Below, one piece after another: positions 17,870 to 25,997 of a stretch of DNA of 64,000 nt (position 1 is its first letter; the number at the start of each line of letters is the position of its first letter). The notes beneath the pieces were generated by a model. It was not told the origin of the DNA. It did no database searches and saw only the letters and a list, made by a program, of their open reading frames with translations. A program made the position numbers and the translations under genes. Origin of the DNA: Maricaulaceae bacterium EIL42A08 (lineage in GTDB: Bacteria; Pseudomonadota; Alphaproteobacteria; Caulobacterales; Maricaulaceae); the NCBI GenBank assembly GCA_024178355.1, contig JAMZNZ010000002.1, positions 539,501 through 603,500 on the forward strand, written 5' to 3'.

Positions 17870-19048
17870 TTACGCGCTCGGCATGCCAAGCACGCGCTTG
17901 GCCACGATATTCAGCTGAACCTCGCTGGTCCCGCCTTCAATGGAATTGGCGCGTGAACGCAGCCACGAGCGGGCCGGATCACCATCGGTCTCGTTCTCGC
18001 CCTCCCACAGGAGGCCATCAGAGCCCAGTGCGGACATGTTCAGCTCGTTCTTGCGCTTGTTCAGCTCGGTGCCGACATATTTCAGCATCGAAGCGCGCGC
18101 GCCGACGCCTTCACCATGGTCAGCCTCTTCCTTGACCCGGCGCATGGTCGCGTCAAAGGCCAGACCATCAATGGTCAGGCGGGCAACATCGCCGCGCAGG
18201 ATCGGGTCTTCCAGCTTGCCGTTTTCATCGACTTCACCGGACTGGTGCGCTGCGGTGACCGGGTTCAGCCCCCCGAAGGAGGCTTCTGAGACGATTCCCG
18301 CGCGCTCGTGAGACAGCAGATATTTGGCGATCGTCCAGCCCTGGCCTGGCTCACCCAGCAGGTTCTTCACATAGCCCTTGGCATCATCGAAGAAGGTCTC
18401 GCAGAAGGGCGACTTGCCACTGATCAGCTTGATCGGCTTGGTCGATACGCCTGGCTGGTCCATGTCCACCAGGATGAAGGAAATGCCTTCATGCTTGGAC
18501 TTGTCAGCTTCGGTGCGAACGAGCGCAAAAATCCAGTCCGACTGGTCAGCATAGCTGGTCCAGACCTTTTGGCCGTTGATGACATAGTGATCGCCTTCAA
18601 GCACGCCCTTGGTGCGTAGCGAGGCCAGGTCAGAGCCAGCCCCGGGCTCTGAATAGCCCTGACACCAGCGGATCTCACCGCGGGCGATCTTCGGCAGGTG
18701 CTCTAGCTTTTGCTCGTGGGTTCCGAATTTCAACAGGGCCGGGCCAAGCATCCAGATCCCGAAGCTGTCCAGCGGCGAGCGTGCATTGATGGCCTTCATC
18801 TCTTCTTTCAAAACAAAGGCTTCGTCCTTTGACAGGCCGCCGCCACCGTATTCGGTCGGCCAGGTGGGAACGGTCCAGCCCTTTTCCACCATGCGCTCCA
18901 TCCAGATACGCTGGTCGTCGCTGGCAAAGGTCCAGTTCTTGCCGCCCCAGCAGATATCAGCTTCTGAGCGGATTGGTTTGCGCATGCTTTCCGGGCAGTT
19001 CTGCTCCAGCCATGCACGGGTTTCGGCGCGGAATGTCTCTAAGGACAT
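17870..19048 (-). CDS. acyl-CoA dehydrogenase, probable catalytic subunit of a heteromeric enzyme
   Basis: A 392-residue acyl-CoA dehydrogenase with the flavin-site motif WCQGYSEPGAGSDLASL, the strand NGQKVWTSYADQSDWIFALVRT, and a late SIEGGTSEVQLNIVAKRVLGM. LLSHERAG around residue 245 has a glutamate at a position used as catalytic base in some branches. It is transcribed first, with the smaller partner following after 13 bases. The substrate class cannot be fixed; acyl-CoA or steroid side-chain oxidation is an inference from the paired arrangement. An earlier gene start is unlikely because the first residues MSLETFRAETRAWLEQN are the family N-terminus. Confidence 0.9.
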   Translation of the reverse strand: MSLETFRAETRAWLEQNCPESMRKPIRSEADICWGGKNWTFASDDQRIWMERMVEKGWTVPTWPTEYGGGGLSKDEAFVLKEEMKAINARSPLDSFGIWMLGPALLKFGTHEQKLEHLPKIARGEIRWCQGYSEPGAGSDLASLRTKGVLEGDHYVINGQKVWTSYADQSDWIFALVRTEADKSKHEGISFILVDMDQPGVSTKPIKLISGKSPFCETFFDDAKGYVKNLLGEPGQGWTIAKYLLSHERAGIVSEASFGGLNPVTAAHQSGEVDENGKLEDPILRGDVARLTIDGLAFDATMRRVKEEADHGEGVGARASMLKYVGTELNKRKNELNMSALGSDGLLWEGENETDGDPARSWLRSRANSIEGGTSEVQLNIVAKRVLGMPSA

Positions 19049-19220
19049 GGTCGAATTCCTCCCTGACGTTTACGTAAAGGGTAAGCTGAGGGGCTGTCGC
19101 TGACCAGCCCGCAATCGGTTGCGAACTGCAGCCACTTTGCGACAGAACGGCGCGCTTGGCTTGCGAATATGGTCCGGGCGGATAAGTACGTGCGCAGACA
19201 CAACGATTGCTGGAAGCCCG

Positions 19221-20360
19221 ATGTCCACGACCACACTCCCCAAGCCGTTTACCGCCGCTGAAACAAGCCGGGCCATGTTCTGGTGGCTGGTGTTTGTGGC
19301 GGCCTTTGTCTGCTCGATGATCCTGGTGGGCGGGGCGACTCGCCTGACCGATTCAGGCCTGTCGATTGTTGAGTGGCGTCCGGTAACCGGTGCAATCCCG
19401 CCGCTAACCGAGCAGGGCTGGGAGCAGGAGCTGGAGAAGTATCGCCAGATCCCCGAGTACCAGCTCCAAAACCGCGGCATGTCCATGGCCGAGTTCCAGT
19501 TCATCTATTGGTGGGAGTGGGGCCATCGCCAGCTTGGACGCGTACTCGGTCTGGTATTTGCCGTCCCGTTCTTTTTCTTCCTCGTCACCGGGCGCATGCC
19601 GAAGCGCCTTCAGCCGCGTCTGTGGGTCCTGTTTGCGCTTGGCGGCCTGCAGGGGGCGATCGGCTGGTGGATGGTCTCGTCCGGTCTGACCGAGCGACTG
19701 GATGTGAGCCAGTACCGCCTCGCCACCCACCTCTCCATGGCCTTCATTATTCTGGGCCTGACGCTCTGGACCGCGCTCGAGCTACGGTACGGTCAGCTGA
19801 AAAGCGCGGTGAAGTCCTCGCTGTCGCCCTGGGTGGCATTTTTCTGGGGCGGTGTATTCGTACAGATCGCGCTTGGTGCCTTTGTTGCCGGTCTTGATGC
19901 CGGTCGCATCTACACGACCTGGCCGGGCTTTAATGGCCAGCTTTTCCCGCCTGATTATCTGCAAGGTATGCCGTTCTGGCAGGCGATCTTTGAAAGCCGC
20001 CCGGCGGTTCAGTTCCAGCACCGCTGGTTTGCCTACGCCCTTGTGGTGGCCGGTGCCGTGCTCGCCTGGAAAATCTGGCAGAGCCCGGATGCATGCTTCA
20101 AGCGCTTTGCCATCGCCATCCCGGCCGCGCTAACGGTTCAGGTCATTCTCGGCATCGCAACGCTGATGGCGGTCGCGCCGCTATGGCTATCCCTGCTTCA
20201 CCAGGGCGGAGCCATCGTGCTGTTCATGACTGTGGGTATGGCGACCTGGGCGGCGCGCCGGCTTGGCGCTGCTCAGCCGGTTCCGTCACCAGATACGAAG
20301 ACCGCTCTGGATACCACCTCGCGCGCGAGCAGCTTGACTGAGCCGTCATCGCGGTCATAG
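19221..20360 (+). CDS. ctaA: haem A synthase (COX15/CtaA)
   Basis: Oxidises haem O to haem A for aa3-type cytochrome oxidase. The 379 residues hold eight membrane helices; family motifs include VGGATRLTDSGLSIVEWRPVTGAIPPL, IYWWEWGHRQLGRVLGLVF, GAFVAGLDAGRIYTTWPGF, FQHRWFAYALVV and LSLLHQGGAIVLF with conserved His residues. The ATG at 19221 follows GGAAG; upstream in-frame ATG at 19119 would add 34 atypical residues. Odd: the C-terminal ~28 residues are a polar tail encoded in the last 88 bases, which overlap the 3' end of the convergent lipoprotein gene. Confidence 0.95.
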   Translation: MSTTTLPKPFTAAETSRAMFWWLVFVAAFVCSMILVGGATRLTDSGLSIVEWRPVTGAIPPLTEQGWEQELEKYRQIPEYQLQNRGMSMAEFQFIYWWEWGHRQLGRVLGLVFAVPFFFFLVTGRMPKRLQPRLWVLFALGGLQGAIGWWMVSSGLTERLDVSQYRLATHLSMAFIILGLTLWTALELRYGQLKSAVKSSLSPWVAFFWGGVFVQIALGAFVAGLDAGRIYTTWPGFNGQLFPPDYLQGMPFWQAIFESRPAVQFQHRWFAYALVVAGAVLAWKIWQSPDACFKRFAIAIPAALTVQVILGIATLMAVAPLWLSLLHQGGAIVLFMTVGMATWAARRLGAAQPVPSPDTKTALDTTSRASSLTEPSSRS

Positions 20361-21358
20361 CCAGCCACAAGCCCGGTTGAGAAGGACATGCCGCCATAAC
20401 CGGCAAGCGATGAATCCAGCAAGGTGGGGCGGGAAAAGCCCTGGGTGCTCAATCCATCGGTGGTGTCGACCATTGCGATTGCATCAAGCGTGTTAGCCTC
20501 ATAGACGGCCAGCGCACTCGTACCAGGCTCGCTGGCGAGCACCACGCCCTGACCGTAGAGTTCAGAATAGGTGATATCGAAAACTGAAAGCGCGCCGGTC
20601 TCGGCCTGTACCACTCCGGTTTCCGATACGCGAAGGATGCCAGCAGTCGGCGCAGCGACGATGAGATCCCCATTGGCAGCCGTGCAATCGCGCGCCGGGT
20701 AGGGCAGGGTAAATTCCTGCACCGGGCTTACGGTCAGCCCGTCAGAGCCCGTATCGCGCACGCGCACGATTGCCGCCTCGCGGTCGGTGCCAAGAAGGGC
20801 GATATCCACGTAGCCAATACCGGTCTCATAAAGACAGGTCGCCGCCCATTCACCCTCAAGCTCCAGTTCAAGCGGGATTTCGATAACGGTCTCGGCCTGT
20901 TCGGCGATGACAAAGCCGCGCAGATTGCTGTCTGAATCCACCCCGAAAAGGATCGGAAAGGATTCTCCGCGCAGGGCAAAGTTCGACGCGCCTGAAACGC
21001 CATCAAGCCGAGGACCGCTCGCTGTCAGAATCCGCTCACCTTCCACGTTGAAGATATCAAAACCACCCGCAGTCAGGGTTGTCGCGATGCGCCCTGTCCA
21101 GGGTGTCTCGGTGTTTGGCAGGAAGGCCAGACCGGAAAGCGGGGCACCAACTTCAAAGCTGCTGGTAATGACCGCCTCGCGGCTATCCTGATTGGCGCTG
21201 GAGGACTGTCCGCCCGTGTCCTCGCCCATCATGTCACAGGCTGAGAGGATCAGACTGGCGCTGGCGACCGCTGTGCCCAGGGCCCACTTACGGCGAAGGT
21301 TCGCCCCGGTCCGTTCTGGACGTTGAAAAACAAAAGACTTCCGTCGGGTGAAAAGCAT
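20273..21358 (-). CDS. lipoprotein, probable beta-propeller (phytase-like)
   Basis: A 361-residue protein. Basic n-region NLRRK, hydrophobic WALGTAVASASLIL and lipobox LSAC give a lipoprotein signal ending near Cys41. The mature part shows repeats of the shape hydrophobic strand-Gly-acidic (FDIFNVEGERILTASGPRLDG, YVDIALLGTDREAAIVRV, GDLIVAAPTAGILRVSETG, LSVFDITYSELYGQGVVLAS), as in beta-propeller phytase-like proteins. Catalytic calcium residues are not certain. The only good start is ATG 21358, which overlaps the coding end of the PhoX-like gene by 109 bases; the 3' end also overlaps ctaA by 88 bases on the other strand. Probably co-transcribed with phoX for phosphate scavenging. Confidence 0.75.
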   Translation of the reverse strand: MLFTRRKSFVFQRPERTGANLRRKWALGTAVASASLILSACDMMGEDTGGQSSSANQDSREAVITSSFEVGAPLSGLAFLPNTETPWTGRIATTLTAGGFDIFNVEGERILTASGPRLDGVSGASNFALRGESFPILFGVDSDSNLRGFVIAEQAETVIEIPLELELEGEWAATCLYETGIGYVDIALLGTDREAAIVRVRDTGSDGLTVSPVQEFTLPYPARDCTAANGDLIVAAPTAGILRVSETGVVQAETGALSVFDITYSELYGQGVVLASEPGTSALAVYEANTLDAIAMVDTTDGLSTQGFSRPTLLDSSLAGYGGMSFSTGLVAGYDRDDGSVKLLAREVVSRAVFVSGDGTG

Positions 21359-22671
21359 GGTCCGGTTATCTCACTATATTCGCCCGAAGCATCCGGGCTC
21401 GCATTTCGACCGATGGTGTAGACCTCACCGGCAGGCGTCACACCTCGTATGTATTGCTCTGCATCTCCGTCTTCCACCACAATCAGATCACCCCATGGAG
21501 CAACCGTGATATTGTCACACTTTTCAAGGATTTGCCTGGAGGTGGATTCAACAAGCAATGTCAGCTCACCCGGTGAACTGGCCTCGCCAGGGCGTCCTTC
21601 CTGTGTAGACGGGCGGTAGCGCCAGATCTGACCAATCCGTTCCGCTCCACCGTCGGTGCAACAGAAGAAAACTTCACCCTCACCAAACCACATCCCTTCG
21701 CCGCGCGTAAAGGAGGCGGCCCCGGCTGCAATCGTATGTTCCGCCATGCGGTTATCCGGGTTTGCAGGATCCGCGACATCAATCCAGGCGACCGACATCG
21801 GCTGGCCTACCTCAATTCGCTCAGGATTGTCCGGCCAGTTATTGGTGTTCACGCCAGGCCTATCGAGGACCGCCAGGGCCTGAAGCCGACCAGGCTGAGT
21901 GAGGTCGCCTGGTACATCCGGAATAAAGCGGGTAATCAGGCTCGGGCGATCATCCTCCGTCTGGTAGACGATGGAGGTCTCTGGGTCGACAGCCACGGCC
22001 TCGCGATTAAAGCGCCCCATCTGGATCAAAGGAACTGGCGTAACAAGGCCTTGCGCATCAGCCGGGACTTCAAAGGCATAGCCGTGATCCTTTGCGCCCC
22101 CTTGGCCGGCGCGGGCGCGGGTTTCTTCACAGGTGATCCAGCTACCCCATGGCGTTGGGCCCCCGGCACAATTGTCCTCGGTACCAGCCAGCGACAGGAA
22201 CTGACGCACAACAGCGCGACGTCGGGGGTCAAAATGCACCGTCGTCGTTCCACCCAGATGCGGCTTGCCATCGGGACGGGTGTCATAACACTTCGCAGGG
22301 TCAATCTGGCCAAAACGCTCCGCATCAGCCCCAAACGGGGAGAGGCGCGTTTCATCCGGTCCTAGTTCATGATTGCGGACCAGCGTTATCAGGTCTCCCG
22401 GGCCAGCAAAGCACGCCATGCCATCATGGTCGCCGGGCACCAGAAGCCCGTCATCCATTTCTTCGCCAGTATCGGAGAAGGTCACATACTCAAATCCGGC
22501 AGGAAGATCGAAGAGCCGTGACGGATCGGGCACCAACGGTCCGTAGCCTTGCACCTGATTGATATAGCCGTCGCTTTGAGCACTTGCGCAGGCAGACAAC
22601 AGCGGCAGCCCCGAGAAGGCTGCGCTGACAGCGACGGACTGGCGAAGAAAGGTGCGGCGGGACGGTTGCAT
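21250..22671 (-). CDS. PhoX-family alkaline phosphatase (DUF839), Tat-exported
   Basis: A 473-residue protein with a twin-arginine signal: MQPSRRTFLRQSVAVSAAFS then LLSAC, so it is Tat-exported and possibly lipid-anchored. The mature sequence matches the PhoX (DUF839) family: DGLLVPGDHDGMACFAG, VRNHELGPDE, HLGGTTTVHFD, SWITCEE, GRFNREAVAVDP, and the end GPCFSPDGSLLFFNVQ. PhoX enzymes use calcium and iron to cut phosphomonoesters in the periplasm. The start at 22671 has GGAGC upstream and places the RR motif at residues 5-6. I looked for a Pho box in the promoter region and did not find one. Confidence 0.9.
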   Translation of the reverse strand: MQPSRRTFLRQSVAVSAAFSGLPLLSACASAQSDGYINQVQGYGPLVPDPSRLFDLPAGFEYVTFSDTGEEMDDGLLVPGDHDGMACFAGPGDLITLVRNHELGPDETRLSPFGADAERFGQIDPAKCYDTRPDGKPHLGGTTTVHFDPRRRAVVRQFLSLAGTEDNCAGGPTPWGSWITCEETRARAGQGGAKDHGYAFEVPADAQGLVTPVPLIQMGRFNREAVAVDPETSIVYQTEDDRPSLITRFIPDVPGDLTQPGRLQALAVLDRPGVNTNNWPDNPERIEVGQPMSVAWIDVADPANPDNRMAEHTIAAGAASFTRGEGMWFGEGEVFFCCTDGGAERIGQIWRYRPSTQEGRPGEASSPGELTLLVESTSRQILEKCDNITVAPWGDLIVVEDGDAEQYIRGVTPAGEVYTIGRNASPDASGEYSEITGPCFSPDGSLLFFNVQNGPGRTFAVSGPWAQRSPAPV

Positions 22672-22749
22672 GACAGCTCCTGAAACATCGACGACCACAG
22701 TGCTAGATCAAACAAATCCAACGCGATATCAAGGTTCCGTGACAAATGC

Positions 22750-22775
22750 GGTATCTTGATACCTTATCGATAAGG
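22750..22775. promoter_or_regulatory. two overlapping perfect palindromes between phoX and rplM
   Basis: GGTATCTTGATACC at 22750-22763 is a 6-bp inverted repeat with TT spacer, and CCTTATCGATAAGG at 22762-22775 is a perfect palindrome sharing its first two bases. They lie in the divergent 222-bp gap, 79 bases upstream of the phoX start and 119 upstream of rplM. I infer an operator for one of the two; no known regulator is assigned. Confidence 0.5.
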
Positions 22776-22805
22776 CGCTGATACTGCTTATTTTTCAGAC
22801 AACTG

Positions 22806-22834
22806 TTGACCGGATGCGCACGCACGCGTAAGAC
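22806..22834 (+). promoter_or_regulatory. candidate rplM promoter
   Basis: TTGACC at 22806-22811, a 17-base spacer and TAAGAC at 22829-22834 fit a housekeeping promoter, about 60 bases upstream of the rplM ATG. Suggested by position and spacing only. Confidence 0.4.
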
Positions 22835-22893
22835 CCGCGCGATCCTGACGGGGATGGGCCCTGTCAGCACGGAACAAACCCAAGGCTTAAGCG

Positions 22894-23358
22894 ATGAAGA
22901 CCTTTACCGCAAAGCCCGCGGAAGTAGAGCACAAGTGGGTTGTGATTGATGCAGAAGGTGCCGTTGTTGGCCGCCTGGCTGCATACATTGCCACGCGTCT
23001 CCGCGGCAAGCACCGGGCCGATTTCACCCCGCACGTGGACACCGGCGACCATGTCGTCGTGATCAATGCGGACAAGGTGGTATTCACCGGACGCAAGTAT
23101 AACGACAAGCGCTACTACCGTCACACCGGTCACCCGGGTGGCATCAAGGAAACCTCGCCGCGCAAGGTACTGGAAGGCCAGTTCCCCGAGCGTGTCGTGG
23201 AAGCCGCTGTAAAGCGCATGCTGCCGAAAGAAAGCCCGCTGGCCCGCAAGCAGTTCTCCAAGCTGCGCGTCTATGCAGGTGCTGAACATCCCCACGAGGC
23301 CCAACAGCCAGAAGTGGTGGATTTCAAATCCATGAACTCCAAGAACGCGCGGAGCTAA
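22894..23358 (+). CDS. rplM: 50S ribosomal protein L13
   Basis: 154 residues, family length. Recognised from [65 protein letters not shown], and [25 protein letters not shown]. Three bases separate its stop from rpsI, the universal L13-S9 pair. Confidence 0.99.
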   Translation: MKTFTAKPAEVEHKWVVIDAEGAVVGRLAAYIATRLRGKHRADFTPHVDTGDHVVVINADKVVFTGRKYNDKRYYRHTGHPGGIKETSPRKVLEGQFPERVVEAAVKRMLPKESPLARKQFSKLRVYAGAEHPHEAQQPEVVDFKSMNSKNARS

Positions 23359-23361
23359 ACG

Positions 23362-23868
23362 ATGGCTGAAGAAGCACGTTCCCTCGAAGACCTGAAATCC
23401 GCTCTGAAGGATGCCGGGTCTGACGTCGCCACTCCCGAGGCTCCTGAAGAGGAAGTTCTCGCGGAACCGAAAATTGATGAACATGGCCGCGCCTACGCGA
23501 CGGGCAAGCGTAAGAACGCTATTGCCCGTGTGTGGATCAAGCCGGGTTCTGGCAAGATCACCGTCAACGGCCGTGACCAGGAAGTGTACTTCGCACGTCC
23601 GGTGCTGCGCATGGTCGTGGCCCAGCCGTTCGAAGCGGCTGAGCGCGTTGACCAGTATGACGTGATCTGCACCGTCAAAGGCGGTGGCCTGTCTGGCCAG
23701 GCTGGTGCTGTGCGCCACGGTATCTCCCGCGCCCTGACCTATTACGAGCCCGCCCTGCGCGGTGTTCTGAAGGCTGGCGGCTTCCTGACCCGCGACTCGC
23801 GCGTCGTGGAACGCAAGAAGTACGGCCGCAAGAAGGCCCGCCGCAGCTTCCAGTTCTCGAAGCGCTAA
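23362..23868 (+). CDS. rpsI: 30S ribosomal protein S9 with alphaproteobacterial N-terminal extension
   Basis: 168 residues. The core from about residue 43 is standard S9: [50 protein letters not shown], and the basic end [16 protein letters not shown] that reaches into the ribosome P site. The first ~40 residues are an acidic extension ([20 protein letters not shown] and a Pro/Glu stretch), known in many alphaproteobacteria. A strong terminator follows. Confidence 0.99.
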   Translation: MAEEARSLEDLKSALKDAGSDVATPEAPEEEVLAEPKIDEHGRAYATGKRKNAIARVWIKPGSGKITVNGRDQEVYFARPVLRMVVAQPFEAAERVDQYDVICTVKGGGLSGQAGAVRHGISRALTYYEPALRGVLKAGGFLTRDSRVVERKKYGRKKARRSFQFSKR

Positions 23869-23901
23869 GCTTCAGGACGGAGCTCTGGCTCAAAAGATCA
23901 G

Positions 23902-23930
23902 CGGGCGGCCCCATCGGGTCGCCCGTTTTT
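23902..23930 (+). terminator. intrinsic terminator after rpsI
   Basis: A 10-bp stem with one G-T pair (23902-23911 with 23916-23925, CGGGCGGCCC/GGGTCGCCCG), loop CATC and five T residues; 33 bases past the rpsI stop and just before the convergent pncC stop. Confidence 0.93.
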
Positions 23931-23937
23931 CTTTGTG

Positions 23938-24420
23938 CTACAGATTCTCGAGGATCAGGGTGAGGGCAGTCTTGATCGTTGCCGCGCGTACGCGATCACG
24001 CCCGATATCGCCAAAGCGCTTTTCAAGCGTCAGCACGTCTGCCCCTGATTTGGCGAGGCCAAACCAGACCAGGCCGACAGGCTTGTCCGCACTCCCACCG
24101 CCGGGGCCCGCAACGCCAGTGACAGATACAGCGATGCCAGCTCTGCTGCGCGCCAACGCGCCTGCGGCCATTTCCCGTGCGGTCTGCTCTGCCACGGCAC
24201 CCACTGACTTGAGCGTTTCAGCGCGCACGCCCAGCATTTCCATTTTGGCGGCGTTGGTGTAGGTGACAAAGCCGCGATCTACGACGTCGGACGATCCTGC
24301 AATTTCAGTCAGTTGCCCGGCAATCAGTCCGCCTGTGCAGCTCTCTGCAGTTGCCACCATGACGCCAGCCTTGCGCGCGGCATCCAGCACTTCAACGGCA
24401 AGAGAATCAAATTCAGCCAC
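23938..24420 (-). CDS. pncC: nicotinamide-nucleotide amidase (stand-alone CinA C-terminal domain)
   Basis: Deamidates nicotinamide mononucleotide to nicotinate mononucleotide in the NAD salvage cycle. 160 residues with the CinA-C signature: MVATAESCTGGLIAGQLTEIAGSS, FVTYTNAAKMEMLGV, SVTGVAGPGGG and PVGLVWFGLA. The N-terminal MoCF-like domain of full CinA is absent, as in PncC. It begins three bases after the ispDF stop, probably the second gene of that transcript. Confidence 0.95.
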   Translation of the reverse strand: MAEFDSLAVEVLDAARKAGVMVATAESCTGGLIAGQLTEIAGSSDVVDRGFVTYTNAAKMEMLGVRAETLKSVGAVAEQTAREMAAGALARSRAGIAVSVTGVAGPGGGSADKPVGLVWFGLAKSGADVLTLEKRFGDIGRDRVRAATIKTALTLILENL

Positions 24421-24422
24421 GC

Positions 24423-25592
24423 TCAGTCGCTCCCGATCCGACAGGTGACAACGGCTTCAGCCGCCAGTCCTTCGCCTCGGCCCGTAAAGCCGAGCTTTTC
24501 GGTCGTGGTCGCCTTGATATTCACCCGCCGCAAGGGAAGGCCAAGAATATCTGCGACCTTCGCTTTCATGGCGGCCTTGTGAGGACCAATTTTTGGGCGC
24601 TCACAGATCAGGGTGACATCACAATGGACCGGCGTTGCCCCAGCTTCCTTCGAGATTTGCAAGGCGTGTTCCAGGAACATGACGCTGTCAGCACCGCGCC
24701 ACCGCTCATCGGTTGGCGGGAAATGCTCGCCGATATCGCCTAAACCTGCCGCGCCAAGAAGCGCATCCGTTATTGCATGCAAGCCAGCATCGGCATCGGA
24801 GTGACCGATCAGGCGAAGCGGACACTCGATAAACACCCCGCATAAATGCACGCCATCGCCAGCATCAAGCCGGTGAACGTCATAGCCCATCCCAGTAACT
24901 TGAAGAGCTGGATGAGGTGTTGGGCTTAGAAGGCTTTCAGCACGCTCAAAATCCTCAGGCCAGGTCAGCTTGAAATTTCGCTCTTCGCCATCAACAAGCC
25001 CAATTGCCAGCCCCTGCGAGCGGGCCAGAGACACTTCATCGGGGAAGTCCTTGCCCTCGCAGGCACTGAAGGCCGCCAGCAGTTTTCCAGTGGCGAAGGC
25101 CTGGGGTGTCTGGATACGGTGCAGGGGTGTGCGATCAACCGGTTCAATCTCTGCCCCGTCATCACGCACCAGGGCATCAACAACGGCTAGCGAGGGCGCG
25201 GCTCCATCATGGCTGGCCAGGGCAGTAACAAGCCGCTCAATCACTGGCTGGCTCAAAAGCGGACGGGCGGCATCATGGATCAGAACATGATCCTGCTCCG
25301 CGGCTTCTACACAGCGTCGAACCGATGCGGTGCGCGTAGCGCCACCCTCGATAAACAGGCATCGCCCGGCATGCTTTCCAGCCTGACGCCGCGTCTCGTC
25401 GATGTCTCCAGGCGGGGCGGCAATGATGATCTGCGTACAGACGGGATCTGAGGCAAAGACATCAACGCTCCAGGCCAGAACGCTTTGCCCGGCCAGGGGA
25501 CGGAATTGTTTTGGAACGCCGCCGCCAGCGCGGGTTCCGCGGCCAGCAGCCACAATGCAGGCGGTGTAGGTAATCTTCTTCATCTCCCCCAT
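24423..25592 (-). CDS. ispDF: bifunctional IspD/IspF isoprenoid enzyme
   Basis: Two steps of the methylerythritol-phosphate pathway in one protein of 389 residues: cytidylyltransferase (IspD) at ~1-225 and 2-C-methyl-D-erythritol 2,4-cyclodiphosphate synthase (IspF) at ~230-389. IspD shows CIVAAGRGTRAGGGVPKQF, LIHDAARPLLS and RIQTPQAF; IspF shows GYDVHRLDAG, LIGHSDADAGLHAITDALLGA, GDIGEHFPPTD and NIKATTTEKLGFTGRGEGLAAEAV. Such fusions are common in alphaproteobacteria. The start is ambiguous: ATG 25592 and ATG 25583 lie in ATGGGGGAGATG, so the ribosome site overlaps the first codon choice. IspE, which acts between the two, is not here. Confidence 0.95.
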   Translation of the reverse strand: MGEMKKITYTACIVAAGRGTRAGGGVPKQFRPLAGQSVLAWSVDVFASDPVCTQIIIAAPPGDIDETRRQAGKHAGRCLFIEGGATRTASVRRCVEAAEQDHVLIHDAARPLLSQPVIERLVTALASHDGAAPSLAVVDALVRDDGAEIEPVDRTPLHRIQTPQAFATGKLLAAFSACEGKDFPDEVSLARSQGLAIGLVDGEERNFKLTWPEDFERAESLLSPTPHPALQVTGMGYDVHRLDAGDGVHLCGVFIECPLRLIGHSDADAGLHAITDALLGAAGLGDIGEHFPPTDERWRGADSVMFLEHALQISKEAGATPVHCDVTLICERPKIGPHKAAMKAKVADILGLPLRRVNIKATTTEKLGFTGRGEGLAAEAVVTCRIGSD

Positions 25593-25673
25593 AGCGTTAG
25601 GGAGAGTTGGGCATAAGGTCCAGAGGCCGATTCAACACCACGGCGTCGAACCGGCCAAATCAGGATTGTCGTC

Positions 25674-25883
25674 CTACGGATCGAGCGGGCAGGAATCATT
25701 GAGGACGTCGAAAACTTCGCCCTCATAAAAAATCGTCACCGAGTAGAAGCCCGGCACGACTTCAGTGCAGGACAGGACGACCGCGCCCTCTGGAATATTG
25801 GCATGGGCAGCCGGGGTTAGAGCCAGCGCCGACAATCCCAGAAGGACTGAACCAATAGCGGTGCGAAGTGTGAGTTTGGTCAT
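25674..25883 (-). CDS. small secreted protein of unknown function
   Basis: A 69-residue protein with a clear signal peptide (TAIGSVLLGLSALALTPAAHA, cut after AHA). The ~40-residue mature part is acidic and has two cysteines (VLSCTEV and NDSCPLDP) that may form one disulfide. GGAGCG lies eight bases before the ATG. No family is recognised; it stands alone between ispDF and dusB. Confidence 0.7.
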   Translation of the reverse strand: MTKLTLRTAIGSVLLGLSALALTPAAHANIPEGAVVLSCTEVVPGFYSVTIFYEGEVFDVLNDSCPLDP

Positions 25884-25997
25884 GTAACGCTCCTTGATTG
25901 ATTTTTGACGCAGTGCGCAACCATTGCGAGCCCTTAGGCGACCGTCAACCGATGCTCCATCTGGTCGTTATCAACAAGAGGCGCTATCTGTCGTGAC

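Noticed and set aside
22672-22893. Pho box upstream of phoX
   Set aside because: No pair of CTGTCAT-like direct repeats with the right 11-base spacing was found.
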